A stretch of DNA of 64,000 nt from an uncultured Prevotella sp. Lineage in GTDB: Bacteria > Bacteroidota > Bacteroidia > Bacteroidales > Bacteroidaceae. The stretch is from NCBI GenBank assembly GCA_946402275.1, contig CAMIVY010000011.1:1-64000 (forward strand), given 5' to 3'. The notes under the pieces are model-generated. The model saw only the letters and a list, made by a program, of their open reading frames with translations. It had not been told where the DNA came from and ran no database searches. The translations under genes and the position numbers were made by a program. Shown one piece after another: positions 15,758 to 24,384 of the stretch; positions within the stretch are counted from its first letter, which is position 1, and each line of letters begins with the position of its first letter.

Positions 15758-16222
15758 ATGGAAGCAATCAAGAAACTGACCGTCAACGACCTCTACATCT
15801 CGCCGTTCACCGCCCGCCGCGTGTACAACGAAGACGGCGTGATGAGCTACGTGCCCGTCGAGCGCAACACGAAGCCCACCGGACAGGGCATCATCGACCG
15901 GCTGGCGCAGGAAATGGCTGCCGGCAACACCGACCACCAGCGGCTGGCTCACATCATGGGCTGCACCCGCGAGGAGTTCAGCGGATTCATACGCGTGATT
16001 ACCGGCATGTCGTTCGCCGACTTCCGCCGCCAGTACATCTTCCGCTTTGCCGACGACCTGCTGAGATACACCGACCTGTCCGTGGACAAGATAGCCCGCC
16101 GCATCGGCGCCTACTCGGCATCCAGCCTCTGCCAGCAGTTCATAGAATACCGCCACTTCACGCCCAAGCAGCGGCGCATCGCACTGCAACAGCCGCGCGA
16201 CGCCGGACGGTACCGCATGTAG
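15758..16222 (+). CDS. Small AraC-type HTH regulator
   Basis: 154 residues. The second half has the AraC HTH pattern: a first helix-turn-helix in DHQRLAHIMGCTREEFSGFI and FADFRRQYIFRFADDLL, then DLSVDKIARRIGAYSASSLC with FIEYRHFTPKQRRI, matching the conserved second HTH and 'F.P..YR'-like end. The first 55 residues are not a recognised sensing domain. It is encoded between the transporter and the Fe-ADH and is probably the local regulator of the sugar-acid genes. The codons are markedly GC-rich. Confidence 0.75.
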   Translation: MEAIKKLTVNDLYISPFTARRVYNEDGVMSYVPVERNTKPTGQGIIDRLAQEMAAGNTDHQRLAHIMGCTREEFSGFIRVITGMSFADFRRQYIFRFADDLLRYTDLSVDKIARRIGAYSASSLCQQFIEYRHFTPKQRRIALQQPRDAGRYRM

Positions 16223-16277
16223 TGACAAAACACGGCGTCGAACGTCTGAAATATAAAACAAACAAAAGAAACGAAAT

Positions 16278-17459
16278 ATGAAAGCAATCACACTACTGCA
16301 GCCGCAGAAAATCGTGTTCGGCACGGGCTGCATCGAGACATTCACAGACGATTACAAGCAAATGGGCCTGCAGCGCCTCTTCGTGCTGACGGCTCCTCCC
16401 ATCCGCCCGCTCATCGAAGGCACGCTGGACGAGCTGAAGGCCGCCGGCATCGCCGTTGAGATTTTCCAGGACATCGTGGCAGAGCCCACCGTCAACGACT
16501 TCAAGAAGATTCTCGAGGTAGCACGCCAGTTTCAGGCCGACAGCGTGGCAGGCATCGGTGGCGGAAGCGTGCTCGACGTGACGAAGCTCGTGGCAGCTTT
16601 CATCGATAGCGACCAGCAGGTGGAGGACTGCTTCGGCACGGGATTCATCCGCCAGAAGGGACTCTGGTTCGCCTGTCTGCCCACCACAGCAGGAACGGGC
16701 AGCGAGGTGTCGCCCAACGCCATCCTCCTGGACGAGCGCGACCATCTGAAGAAGGGCATCGTGTCGCCTTTCCTCATTGCCGACGTGGCTTATGTTGACC
16801 CCAAGCTGACGTGGACCGTACCCGCCAAGGTGACTGCCGATACCGGTATGGACGCGCTGACCCATTGCATCGAGGCATACACCAACAAGTTCGCACATCC
16901 ATCGGTCGATATCTACGCCCTGCAAGGCATCCGACTGATTGCCGCCAACCTAGAGCGGGCCGTCACACTAGCTCGCGACAACAAACCCGCCGACCTCAGC
17001 GACAACCCCGCCTACGTCGAGGCGCGCGAGGCTCTGGCCTTCGGTTCGCTCTATGGCGGACTCTGCCTCGGACCTGTCAACACCGCCGCCGTCCATGCCC
17101 TGAGCTATCCCCTCGGTGGCGAATTCCACATCCCCCACGGACTCAGCAACGCCATCCTCTTGCCCTCCGTCATGAAGTTTAACATGCCTTCTAACATCAA
17201 GCGCCATGCTGACGTCGCCATTGCCTTGGGCTGTGAGCCTGGCAAGAACGACGAAGAGACCGCCCAGCGTGGTGTCGATTTCATCTACCGCTTGGCCGCT
17301 GCCGTCGGCATTCCCGACAAACTGACCGCCCTCGGCATCCCCCAGACCGCCGTCGATGGCATGGCAAAAGCCGCCATGCAGGTACAGCGCCTGCTGAAGA
17401 ACAATCCCCGCGAAGTCACCGAGCAAGACGCCCGCGCCATCTACAACTCCCTCTATTAA
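16278..17459 (+). CDS. Iron-containing (group III) alcohol dehydrogenase
   Basis: 393 residues, typical Fe-ADH length. The nucleotide-binding GIGGGSVLDVTK is at 93-103, the TTAGTGSEVS loop at 136-145, and the metal site is Asp192 and His196 (TGMDALTHCIEA) plus histidines in HALSYPLGG and EFHIPHG. It should oxidise or reduce a hydroxyl/carbonyl substrate with NAD(P). Between an AraC regulator and PdxA2/DUF1537 genes, it probably handles a sugar-acid or aldehyde intermediate. The exact substrate is unknown. A 55-bp AT-rich gap separates it from the AraC gene, so co-transcription is likely. Confidence 0.85.
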   Translation: MKAITLLQPQKIVFGTGCIETFTDDYKQMGLQRLFVLTAPPIRPLIEGTLDELKAAGIAVEIFQDIVAEPTVNDFKKILEVARQFQADSVAGIGGGSVLDVTKLVAAFIDSDQQVEDCFGTGFIRQKGLWFACLPTTAGTGSEVSPNAILLDERDHLKKGIVSPFLIADVAYVDPKLTWTVPAKVTADTGMDALTHCIEAYTNKFAHPSVDIYALQGIRLIAANLERAVTLARDNKPADLSDNPAYVEAREALAFGSLYGGLCLGPVNTAAVHALSYPLGGEFHIPHGLSNAILLPSVMKFNMPSNIKRHADVAIALGCEPGKNDEETAQRGVDFIYRLAAAVGIPDKLTALGIPQTAVDGMAKAAMQVQRLLKNNPREVTEQDARAIYNSLY

Positions 17460-17470
17460 TCATTCACCGT

Positions 17471-17489
17471 CTGCTGCGATTCCATCGCA
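17471..17489 (+). terminator. Hairpin between Fe-ADH and PdxA-like genes
   Basis: GCTGCGA / TCGCAGC 7-bp stem with a 5-nt loop, followed by an A-rich rather than T-rich tail and then TTTAATTTTTAATTTTTAAT repeats. It could be a weak terminator or an mRNA processing hairpin within the operon. Confidence 0.4.
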
Positions 17490-17546
17490 GCCATAAAAAA
17501 TCTGAAGCGAAGCGAAATTTAATTTTTAATTTTTAATCTTTAATCT

Positions 17547-18578
17547 ATGACCCCCATATTAGCCATCACGATGGGCGACCCCGCAGGCATCGGTCCTGAA
17601 ATCACCGTGCGCGCCCTCAACAGAAAAGAAACCTACGAGAAGTGCCGCCCCGTCGTCACCGGCGACGCCGCCATCATGCGCCAAGCCGTCCAGTTGCTGG
17701 GCTTCGACCTGCAGGTGAACGCCATCCAAGACGTGAAGGATGCCAAATTCGAGTTTGGCACCATCGACGTCATCGACCTACAGTGCGTTGACCTCGCCAC
17801 CTTTGAGTTTGGCAAGGTGCAGCCACAGTGTGGCAATGCCGCCTTCCAATACATCAAGAAAGCCATCGAACTGGCCATGGCCGACGAGGTGGACGGCACC
17901 GTAACCGCCCCGCTGAACAAGGAGGCGCTCAATCTGGCTGGTCATCACTACGACGGTCATACCGAGATTTACGCCACCTTCACCAACACCAAGAAGTACG
18001 CCATGATGCTGGCCGACGAGAACATCCGCGTCATCCACGTCTCGACGCACGTCCCCTTGCGCAAGGCCTGCGACTTGGTAAAGAAGGCCCGCGTCATCGA
18101 GTGCGTGGAACTCATCGACGATGCCTGTCGTCAGTTTGGCATAGAAAAACCCCACATCGGTGTGGCAGGTCTGAACCCCCACTCCAGCGAGAACGGCATG
18201 TTCGGTTATGAGGAAGCCCAGGAAATCATTCCTGCCATCGAGGAGCTCCAGCAGCGAGGCTTCGACGTGGAAGGCCCCGTACCGCCCGACAGCATCTTCG
18301 CCAAGGCTAAATGCGGCAAGTTCGACGGCTGCGTAGCCATGTATCACGATCAGGGCCACATCCCCCTCAAAGTATGCGCCTTCAACTGGAACAAGGAAAC
18401 GGGCAAGATGGAGTCGGCCAGTGGTGTGAACATCACGCTCGGTCTGCCCATCATCCGTGTCAGCGTTGACCACGGCACCGCCTTCGACGTGGCAGGCAAG
18501 GGCATTGCCAACGACTCTGCTATGACGCTTTCCATTGACTATGCCACAAGGATGGCGATATATCGCAAAAATAAGTAA
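17547..18578 (+). CDS. PdxA2-like 4-phospho-D-threonate/erythronate dehydrogenase
   Basis: 343 residues of the PdxA family. Start ITMGDPAGIGPEI (nucleotide/phosphate site), metal-binding histidines in HHYDGHTEIYA and AMYHDQGHIPLK, and the tail VSVDHGTAFDVAGKGIA are diagnostic. PdxA acts in vitamin B6 synthesis, but paralogues next to DUF1537 kinases (PdxA2) convert 4-phospho-D-threonate or D-erythronate to DHAP plus CO2. The adjacent DUF1537 gene makes the catabolic role more likely here. Whether another pdxA exists in the genome cannot be seen from this window. Confidence 0.85.
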   Translation: MTPILAITMGDPAGIGPEITVRALNRKETYEKCRPVVTGDAAIMRQAVQLLGFDLQVNAIQDVKDAKFEFGTIDVIDLQCVDLATFEFGKVQPQCGNAAFQYIKKAIELAMADEVDGTVTAPLNKEALNLAGHHYDGHTEIYATFTNTKKYAMMLADENIRVIHVSTHVPLRKACDLVKKARVIECVELIDDACRQFGIEKPHIGVAGLNPHSSENGMFGYEEAQEIIPAIEELQQRGFDVEGPVPPDSIFAKAKCGKFDGCVAMYHDQGHIPLKVCAFNWNKETGKMESASGVNITLGLPIIRVSVDHGTAFDVAGKGIANDSAMTLSIDYATRMAIYRKNK

Positions 18579-18651
18579 TCGACGAAGTCGCTTTGTACCT
18601 TTAGGTCAAAGAAATAAAAAATAAAAATGAGAGGTGAAAAGTAAGGAGCGT

Positions 18652-19806
18652 ATGATAGTGATTGCCGATGACATCACGGGGGCTGCCGAAATAGCAGGTA
18701 TCGCTCATGCCCACGGACAGCAGGCGCGACTCGTCTGCGCCTGTCCCGCCGATGGTGAGTCTGGTTCCGTATACTGCGACTCAGTCGCAGTCACCACCGT
18801 CATCGCTACCGACACCCGCTCTATGTCGGAGGCCGATGCGGCAGCCGAGATCCGCCGCATCGCCTCTTCATTTCTCATTTCTCATTCCTCATTTCTCATT
18901 TTCAAGAAGACTGACTCCGCTCTCCGCGGCCACGTCGTCGCAGAGCTCTCGGCCCTGATGCAGACTACCGGCTATCAACGTGCCGTCTATCTGCCAGCCA
19001 ACCCCTCGAAAGGCCGCATCATCCGCAATGGCGTATATTATATAAAAGAGGCAAGCGGTAAGGGGCAAGAGGTAAGAGAAGTCCCCATCCACGAGACCGC
19101 CTTTAGCTACGATCCCGAGTTCCCCGCCAAAACCTCCGTGTTGAAAGAGCGCTTCCCCGATGCTGAAGCCAAGGGTATCATTATGCCTGATGCAGAAAGT
19201 GAAGCAGATATCCGCAAGGTTATTCAGCAATATGACGATGGAAAGACTATCTTCGCAGGTGCTGCCGACCTGTTCCGTGCTACCCTCCTCCAAAACCCCA
19301 TTGGTCCCAGTCCCATCAGCCCCATTGGTCCCATCAGCCCCACCAACCTCCTCATTCTCTGTGGCAGCACACAAAGCAAGCCTTTAGACCTGGGAATTCC
19401 CATTGCCCCTATGCCCCGCGAGGTTTACGACGGAGAACAAGGAGCCGACTATTGGTTCCAATCGCTCACCTCCTCGCTCTCCGCTCGAGCCAGCTCGCCT
19501 TCCGAAGAAGGCCCTCTCGCCTCACTAATCCTCACCATTCCCCATACTCATCGTACGGGCAAGGAAACTGCCGTTCATCTGCGCACCGTGATGGCAGAAA
19601 TGGCGCAACGCTTGGTCAGCAAGCATTGTCCCGACCACCTTATCATCGAGGGAGGAGCCACCGCCTGGGCTACACTTCAAGCCCTCGGCTGGACGGACTT
19701 CCAGATAAAGCGACAGATAGCACCTGGCGTGGTACAAATGAGCGCCACCAATGGAACACTGGTGACGCTCAAGCCTGGCAGTTATTCTTGGGGAGGACTG
19801 TTTTAG
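18652..19806 (+). CDS. DUF1537 four-carbon acid-sugar kinase carrying in-frame repeat insertions
   Basis: 384 residues from the ATG at 18652 (MIVIADDITGAAEIAG), which follows TAAGGAGCG; a GTG 18 bp upstream is an alternative. Family motifs are ADDITGA near the N-terminus, KKTDSALRGHV, the PANPSKGRIIRNG block, and a C-terminal nucleotide-binding part (LIIEGGATAWA). Such kinases phosphorylate D-threonate, D-erythronate or L-threonate, feeding PdxA2 just upstream. The gene is unusual in holding at least three low-complexity insertions that keep the frame: SSFLISHSSFLIF (18868-18902), EASGKGQEVREV (19048-19081) and PIGPSPISPIGPISP (19294-19340). A fourth possible one is near 19470-19520. The stop overlaps the convergent SIMPL gene. 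Confidence 0.8.
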   Translation: MIVIADDITGAAEIAGIAHAHGQQARLVCACPADGESGSVYCDSVAVTTVIATDTRSMSEADAAAEIRRIASSFLISHSSFLIFKKTDSALRGHVVAELSALMQTTGYQRAVYLPANPSKGRIIRNGVYYIKEASGKGQEVREVPIHETAFSYDPEFPAKTSVLKERFPDAEAKGIIMPDAESEADIRKVIQQYDDGKTIFAGAADLFRATLLQNPIGPSPISPIGPISPTNLLILCGSTQSKPLDLGIPIAPMPREVYDGEQGADYWFQSLTSSLSARASSPSEEGPLASLILTIPHTHRTGKETAVHLRTVMAEMAQRLVSKHCPDHLIIEGGATAWATLQALGWTDFQIKRQIAPGVVQMSATNGTLVTLKPGSYSWGGLF

Positions 19807-20507
19807 TCCTTCAGCGAATAAGTTACTGTTGTTACTACACGAACCTTTTTGATATAAGGAGTATTGTCGTCGCGGTTGTCTATAGAGAACTGTCCCTGAT
19901 CGGCACTGACTATCTTGTTCAGCTTCGAATGCGAGTTCTCGGCAAACTGCTGAGCCGTCTTCTCCGCATTCTCGATAGCCTCCTGCATCATCTTCGGCTT
20001 CATTTCCTTAAACGCCACAAACTCATACTTAACAGGATTCTCATAGCCGCCATCCACAATGGCGACGCCCTCCTTCAGCAAGTCGCCCTGACGGGCTATA
20101 ATCTTACGCACCTGCTTCACGTTCTGGCTGGTCACAGTGATAACCGAGGTGACGATATAGCGATAGGCCTTGTTGTTATCACTATACTCACGAGCCTGCA
20201 GGTCAACCACCTGAGGAGCATTCTCCGTCAGCTCTTCCTGTTTGATGCCACTACTCAAGAGGAACGACTTGATTTTCTTCTGGGTGCTCCCTATCTTGTC
20301 GTACAATGCAGGCAAGTCATTACCCACCTCTTTCGATACGATAGGCCATGTTACCTTGTCAGCCTCCACTTCCTGTTCGGCCAGTCCCTTCACGTTCACC
20401 TTCCGGTCTTTCTCCGAAAAGTTGTCGATACCAGCCTTGATAAACCAGCCCATACACACCAGTCCCAGTGCTATCAGGGCTGCACCCAATACATTTGTTT
20501 CTTTCAT
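19803..20507 (-). CDS. SIMPL (DUF541) domain protein
   Basis: 234 residues: an N-terminal membrane anchor (about 5-26, VLGAALIALGLVCMGWFIKA) and a periplasmic SIMPL domain (KVNVKGLAEQEVEADKVTWPI, then SITVTSQNV-like and VSAD blocks). Family function is poorly defined; some members are linked to envelope stress or signalling. Its stop codon overlaps that of the convergent kinase gene, and its start overlaps the end of the metalloprotease gene (20504-20507), so it is translated with that gene. Confidence 0.8.
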   Translation of the reverse strand: MKETNVLGAALIALGLVCMGWFIKAGIDNFSEKDRKVNVKGLAEQEVEADKVTWPIVSKEVGNDLPALYDKIGSTQKKIKSFLLSSGIKQEELTENAPQVVDLQAREYSDNNKAYRYIVTSVITVTSQNVKQVRKIIARQGDLLKEGVAIVDGGYENPVKYEFVAFKEMKPKMMQEAIENAEKTAQQFAENSHSKLNKIVSADQGQFSIDNRDDNTPYIKKVRVVTTVTYSLKD

Positions 20508-22960
20508 TTTACAATTACCTTTTTAACCTCACTACCCTGCTTGCGGATTAACAGGCCCTTGGTATCGCCGGAAACCTCGCGACCCTGCAGGTCGAAATAG
20601 CGAACGGTGTTGTCGTTGGCAACCTTCGCGCTGATGCTCTGGATGCCGGTAACGCCGTATGTCAGTGTCCTCTCCTCGCTCCAGCCGGAATACTGACCAT
20701 TCCCGCCTATGGCACGCAAACGATAGTTATATACTTTGTTTATATCTAAATTGTTGAATGTGTAGCTATTCGTGTTCGACGAATAAGTTTCAGTCGATAC
20801 AGCACGACGGGAGGCCTGCGAAGATTGAGAACCATCGAGACCTAACTCTTCGGCTGTCCAACGCCCCTGATAGACTGCCAGATAGTTCATATACATCTGG
20901 TCATCAGGAAGAAAATACAAAGCATAGTAATCGGCATTTACCGTTCCAATGTGGAACAATTGCGTCTCCTTTCCTTTCACATTAATATCCTTCACATCAC
21001 CAGTTGAAAAATATTTATCCTCTTCGTTAACATACAAAAAGTAAAGGTAACCAGAGACTTTTGAGCCTTCTGACTCTGCCCCCACAACTACTGTGATATC
21101 TGCCGAAGAGGGCATCTTCCATTCTGGTGTCATCAAGTGACCCTGCGGTTTTATGGCCAGTTTTTTAGGCGAGGTGTAAAGATCACTTCCACGCCAATTT
21201 TCCAAGCCATAATCCTTGAGCGAGTTACTAATGTCTTTAGTGCCCATCATCGCGCTATAACACAGATCGAAGGAAGTTTCATAATCTGCCTTTTTGTCCT
21301 TTGCAGTCACCTCCAACTCATATCCGGTAGCTCCGCCCACAGCATTCCATGTAATAGTCACTGTGTTTCCTTCAACCTGTTCCGAAGCTTTACTAATCTC
21401 TGGAGCAGACAGTTCCTGACTACCAACCACGAACGATACTGTCATAGCATTTGCGTCTTCCGTGATATTGCTGATGGGCATATTCATCAGTTTTTTCCCG
21501 TCCGTATTGGCTCGATAAAGCGTGGCCGCAGGAGTCGTATTATTGCCTAATATAGTATTACCCGTAACACCAGGCCAAGGATCACCTGCCAAACTCCTTT
21601 TTGAATGATAATCATAGTCATTGTCTGCGGCAATAATCGTCAGATGCTGATGATCTTGCTTATTACTGTTTATTTTATTGTTAGACCATGCATTCGAATC
21701 ATAGTCAACATGAAGGATGAGCAGTCCGTGACCAGGAAGCTTCTTGTCAAAACCAACAGGCTGACGGTTCTCCAACAAGTAATATTCGCCTTTGATACCT
21801 TGACTTCGTGTCGCCTTGTTATATATCACGAATGTCTTGGAACCTTTCTCCGCCAAAGGACGCATATTCTCAATCTGAGTCACACTATTAATCTCTTCGG
21901 GTTCTTTCCATCCGACAAACCAACGCTCGTAAGAAGTAAAACCAGCCGGTGTGCATGAATTGTCAAGATAGGAGCCGCTGTCCATTACATCCCAATCACA
22001 CATTCCAAAGTTCTCCTGTCCATCTGTGTCGTACATATCGGGCAGTCCCAAGCAATGAGAGAACTCGTGGCAGGCCGTTCCGATACCATCTATATGACCA
22101 GTTTCATTCACACCATCGCCTCTCAACTCCGCAGCACAAGCATAGGTATAAATCTTCTTGCCGTTATAGGTACGTCTGTATTCACCCATTAAAACCCACT
22201 CATGAGGCCAAATGGTCTCTGAAGCAGCACCCTGGGCCTCCGAATAGCCAGCAAAGATGACAAACACCTGATCTACTTCACCGTCATTATCCCAGTCATA
22301 TTTCGAAAAGTCAACTCCTTCCAAATGAGCAGCATCAACAGCCTCTGCCACCATTGCCTGAGCCAAGGTATCATTTTGCTCTTTACCACCTTTTTCTGTA
22401 TAACGTTTCCCATAATACGCCATATTATGTTTGGTGGTAAAAGGGCCCACCACGTCAAAGTTGATTTCCAGCTTATCCTCGCTCTGTGCCAGGAAATAGT
22501 CACGTACAGAGCCTGACATACCATACTCGCTATAGCCCACCTCGTTAAAGAATCGCGTAAACGTCTGTTTGGGCGAAGAAGTCACAAATGACTTGTTTGG
22601 AAATTGCATCAGGATAACTAAACCATTCTGCTTGCCCGTAGTCTTATTTGAGGGAGTTCCGGTTCTACGCGAAGTTCTGCCACCCTCATTGACATTCATA
22701 CGCTCTGCCCTTCGAGCCGTCCACGTCTGAGCAACCTCCTCTTGGGTCATCTTAATCATTTCACCATTAACAACCTGGCAGGCATTACCTGTTGCATCAA
22801 CGTAGTATGAGAAATGCTCATCGCCACGTAGCGACAGTTCCACGGTTGTACCGTCCTTCAGCATAACCTTCTTCTTCAAGCCAGGCTTGGCAGGTACAGC
22901 CAACATGGATACTGTCACCAGCATCAGGGCTGTCATAGTTATTAATAGCCTTTTCTTCAT
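20504..22960 (-). CDS. Secreted M6-family metalloprotease with C-terminal sorting domain
   Basis: 818 residues. Signal peptide (1-21), a propeptide, then the M6 (immune inhibitor A-like) catalytic domain with the zinc motif HEFSHCLGLPD near residue 310 and the later MDSGSY Met-turn. Beyond about 530 come a fibronectin-like segment and a carbohydrate-binding-like region. The last 35 residues (YFDLQGREVSGDTKGLLIRK onward) are the conserved C-terminal domain shared with five other secreted enzymes here and resemble type IX secretion signals. Its ATG lies one base after the stop of the HEPN gene, and no separate promoter is visible, so it may be transcribed with the toxin-antitoxin genes or from within them. 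Confidence 0.88.
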   Translation of the reverse strand: MKKRLLITMTALMLVTVSMLAVPAKPGLKKKVMLKDGTTVELSLRGDEHFSYYVDATGNACQVVNGEMIKMTQEEVAQTWTARRAERMNVNEGGRTSRRTGTPSNKTTGKQNGLVILMQFPNKSFVTSSPKQTFTRFFNEVGYSEYGMSGSVRDYFLAQSEDKLEINFDVVGPFTTKHNMAYYGKRYTEKGGKEQNDTLAQAMVAEAVDAAHLEGVDFSKYDWDNDGEVDQVFVIFAGYSEAQGAASETIWPHEWVLMGEYRRTYNGKKIYTYACAAELRGDGVNETGHIDGIGTACHEFSHCLGLPDMYDTDGQENFGMCDWDVMDSGSYLDNSCTPAGFTSYERWFVGWKEPEEINSVTQIENMRPLAEKGSKTFVIYNKATRSQGIKGEYYLLENRQPVGFDKKLPGHGLLILHVDYDSNAWSNNKINSNKQDHQHLTIIAADNDYDYHSKRSLAGDPWPGVTGNTILGNNTTPAATLYRANTDGKKLMNMPISNITEDANAMTVSFVVGSQELSAPEISKASEQVEGNTVTITWNAVGGATGYELEVTAKDKKADYETSFDLCYSAMMGTKDISNSLKDYGLENWRGSDLYTSPKKLAIKPQGHLMTPEWKMPSSADITVVVGAESEGSKVSGYLYFLYVNEEDKYFSTGDVKDINVKGKETQLFHIGTVNADYYALYFLPDDQMYMNYLAVYQGRWTAEELGLDGSQSSQASRRAVSTETYSSNTNSYTFNNLDINKVYNYRLRAIGGNGQYSGWSEERTLTYGVTGIQSISAKVANDNTVRYFDLQGREVSGDTKGLLIRKQGSEVKKVIVK

Positions 22961-22961
22961 A

Positions 22962-23384
22962 TTAATTGTTTATATTTGTTTTGCTATTATTAAATATATA
23001 ACTTGACACCTTATCAATAAGTCTTTTAGCAGGCTCTATCATAGGTTCTATCTCTTGCTGAGTTGCATCATAGGAACAATTATAATCACTATTATTTCGC
23101 ATAGTTTGCAAATCAGAATACAACCTTCCGTCCTCTGAGGCAAAAATACCTGTACGAACATAATAGTTACCAAACATGGCTATCACACCTCTATGAGTGT
23201 TTACAGGATGACCGTCATAAATCAACAAAGCATTTACAGCATGAAACACAGCATAATAAAGTCTATTAGCAATATTATCCCAATAGCCTAATTTTTGAAG
23301 CTCAGGGATTTGTGTCATTGTATTAGTTGCTTTTTCCAGTTCAAGTTTTACAATTATCCTACGTTCCTCTTCATTTAAGCTCAT
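22962..23384 (-). CDS. HEPN-domain toxin of a HEPN-MNT pair
   Basis: 140 residues, all-helical HEPN fold: the N-terminal LELEKATNTMTQIPELQKLG helix, NRLYYAVFHAVNALL, THRGVIAMFG, and a C-terminal LQTMRNNSDYNCSY where the R-x4-6 motif ends in Tyr rather than His. In this family the HEPN protein is usually the toxin (an RNase or RNA-binding protein). It overlaps the nucleotidyltransferase gene by 4 bp and abuts the metalloprotease start. Function is inferred from family and gene pairing. Confidence 0.8.
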   Translation of the reverse strand: MSLNEEERRIIVKLELEKATNTMTQIPELQKLGYWDNIANRLYYAVFHAVNALLIYDGHPVNTHRGVIAMFGNYYVRTGIFASEDGRLYSDLQTMRNNSDYNCSYDATQQEIEPMIEPAKRLIDKVSSYIFNNSKTNINN

Positions 23385-23695
23385 AATAAAACAATTTTAT
23401 CATGTTCAACATTTTTATGATAAGGCAGGTAAGACCAGGACTCCCATTGTTTCTTCGTATAAAGGGAAGGATTAAGATCTTCGCCTATCTCCCAGCCAAG
23501 TTCACGAAAAGGATAAGCAACTCCATAATCAGCAGCCTCTAAAGACTGTTTATCTAGGAGAATCAGCAAGTCCCAGTCAGACTCATCATGATAGTCGCCT
23601 CGGGCTCTTGAACCATAAAGATAGAGTGTACTACCTTTTGGCAATACTCGCGAAGCAACCTGCTGAATATCCTTGATTACTTGTTCTCTATCCAT
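23381..23695 (-). CDS. MNT-type minimal nucleotidyltransferase (antitoxin partner)
   Basis: 104 residues. The polymerase-beta-like active-site motif GSRARGDYHDESDWDLLI (GSxARG...SDxDL) is intact. In HEPN-MNT systems the MNT protein neutralises HEPN, in characterised cases by adenylylating a Tyr on it. It is the first gene of the pair, with a TATCTTTGC promoter box at 23722-23714 and a very short leader. Confidence 0.85.
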   Translation of the reverse strand: MDREQVIKDIQQVASRVLPKGSTLYLYGSRARGDYHDESDWDLLILLDKQSLEAADYGVAYPFRELGWEIGEDLNPSLYTKKQWESWSYLPYHKNVEHDKIVLL

Positions 23696-23713
23696 CTTTC
23701 ACTATTTCTCGCT

Positions 23714-23722
23714 GCAAAGATA
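23714..23722 (-). promoter_or_regulatory. -7 box TATCTTTGC for the MNT-HEPN(-protease) genes
   Basis: Perfect minus-strand TAnnTTTGC box 19 nt upstream of the MNT start codon. Confidence 0.65.
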
Positions 23723-23953
23723 CGAATAAGCGAGAAGAATGCAAAATAAATACCTATTTATTTTCATTCTCGAGCGAAAGTATCTTCGACGACAGTCAGC
23801 AGCTGTTTTTGCTTAAATACAATCTTTAAGTGACAGATTTTTGGCAAAAACGATTGCAATTTGGAAAAATATCACTATCTTTGTAACCGACATTAAATTA
23901 ATGCATATTAAATTAACTGATATCAGGATCGCAAGGGACAGAATGAAATAGAC

Positions 23954-24118
23954 ATGATTGCACTTAACGATATCGACAAAACTGCGGTAATAGCGGAAAT
24001 AAAACGTCAGCATAGGAAATTCAACCCTACGGAACTTGCAGAAAAGGCGGCAACGCTGAACAAGGAGTTGTCGAAATATACCGTTACACAGATAGGCTTG
24101 TCTATGGAAGATATGTAA
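23954..24118 (+). CDS. Small protein of unknown function (54 aa)
   Basis: An ATG at 23954 opens 54 codons (MIALNDIDKTAVIAEIKRQH, ending GLSMEDM). The peptide is charged, helical and protein-like, with no transmembrane segment. A TATCTTTGT promoter box at 23876-23884 lies about 70 nt upstream, and a TTTG element precedes it. A 16-codon frame sits between the promoter and this gene. I do not recognise the family. The promoter and composition support a real gene. Confidence 0.55.
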   Translation: MIALNDIDKTAVIAEIKRQHRKFNPTELAEKAATLNKELSKYTVTQIGLSMEDM

Positions 24119-24136
24119 ATCCAGTAATTATTTTCA

Positions 24137-24195
24137 TTCCCAACGTGGGAATGTTTTATTCCCAGCCTGGGAATATTTTGTTCCCAAGGTGGGAA
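24137..24195. repeat. Three palindromes TTCCCA-N3-TGGGAA at 22-bp spacing
   Basis: Copies at 24137-24151 (AAC... centre), 24159-24173 and 24181-24195 each read TTCCCAnnnTGGGAA with varied centres, exactly 22 bp apart. They follow the small gene's stop. They could be a protein-binding array (same face of the helix) or decoys for processing. The rest of 24196-24299 shows nothing recognisable. Confidence 0.8.
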
Positions 24196-24299
24196 TAAAA
24201 GGAGAGTTAGGTCTTTACTGTGTCTCACCCTAGAAGAAAGAGGTTACTCATAAGAAGTCTATATTATGAAGATATTGCAAAATACTCTTGGAGTAACAA

Positions 24300-24360
24300 A
24301 AATTACTTTCGGAGAAAATTTATTTCTATTCGGAGTATTGGAAATTACTTTCGGAGTATT
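24300..24360 (+). repeat. Outer inverted repeat, left copy
   Basis: About 60 bp built on ATTACTTTCGGAG repeats. The reverse complement recurs at about 41194-41253 with one clear mismatch. Together with the homologous terminators and C10 gene ends at 24385-24540 and 40995-41169, it forms the outer boundary of the mirror-image SusCD block. Confidence 0.85.
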
Positions 24361-24384
24361 GGGGGCAGGTCTTTTCATGAATAA

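Noticed and set aside
19452..20600. 382-codon plus-strand frame over the kinase end and the SIMPL gene
   Set aside because: It begins inside the DUF1537 gene and runs antisense to the SIMPL gene; the translation has no family features.
24137..24195. CRISPR-like short array
   Set aside because: Only 7-bp gaps separate the palindromes and the repeats are 15 bp; spacers are far too short.
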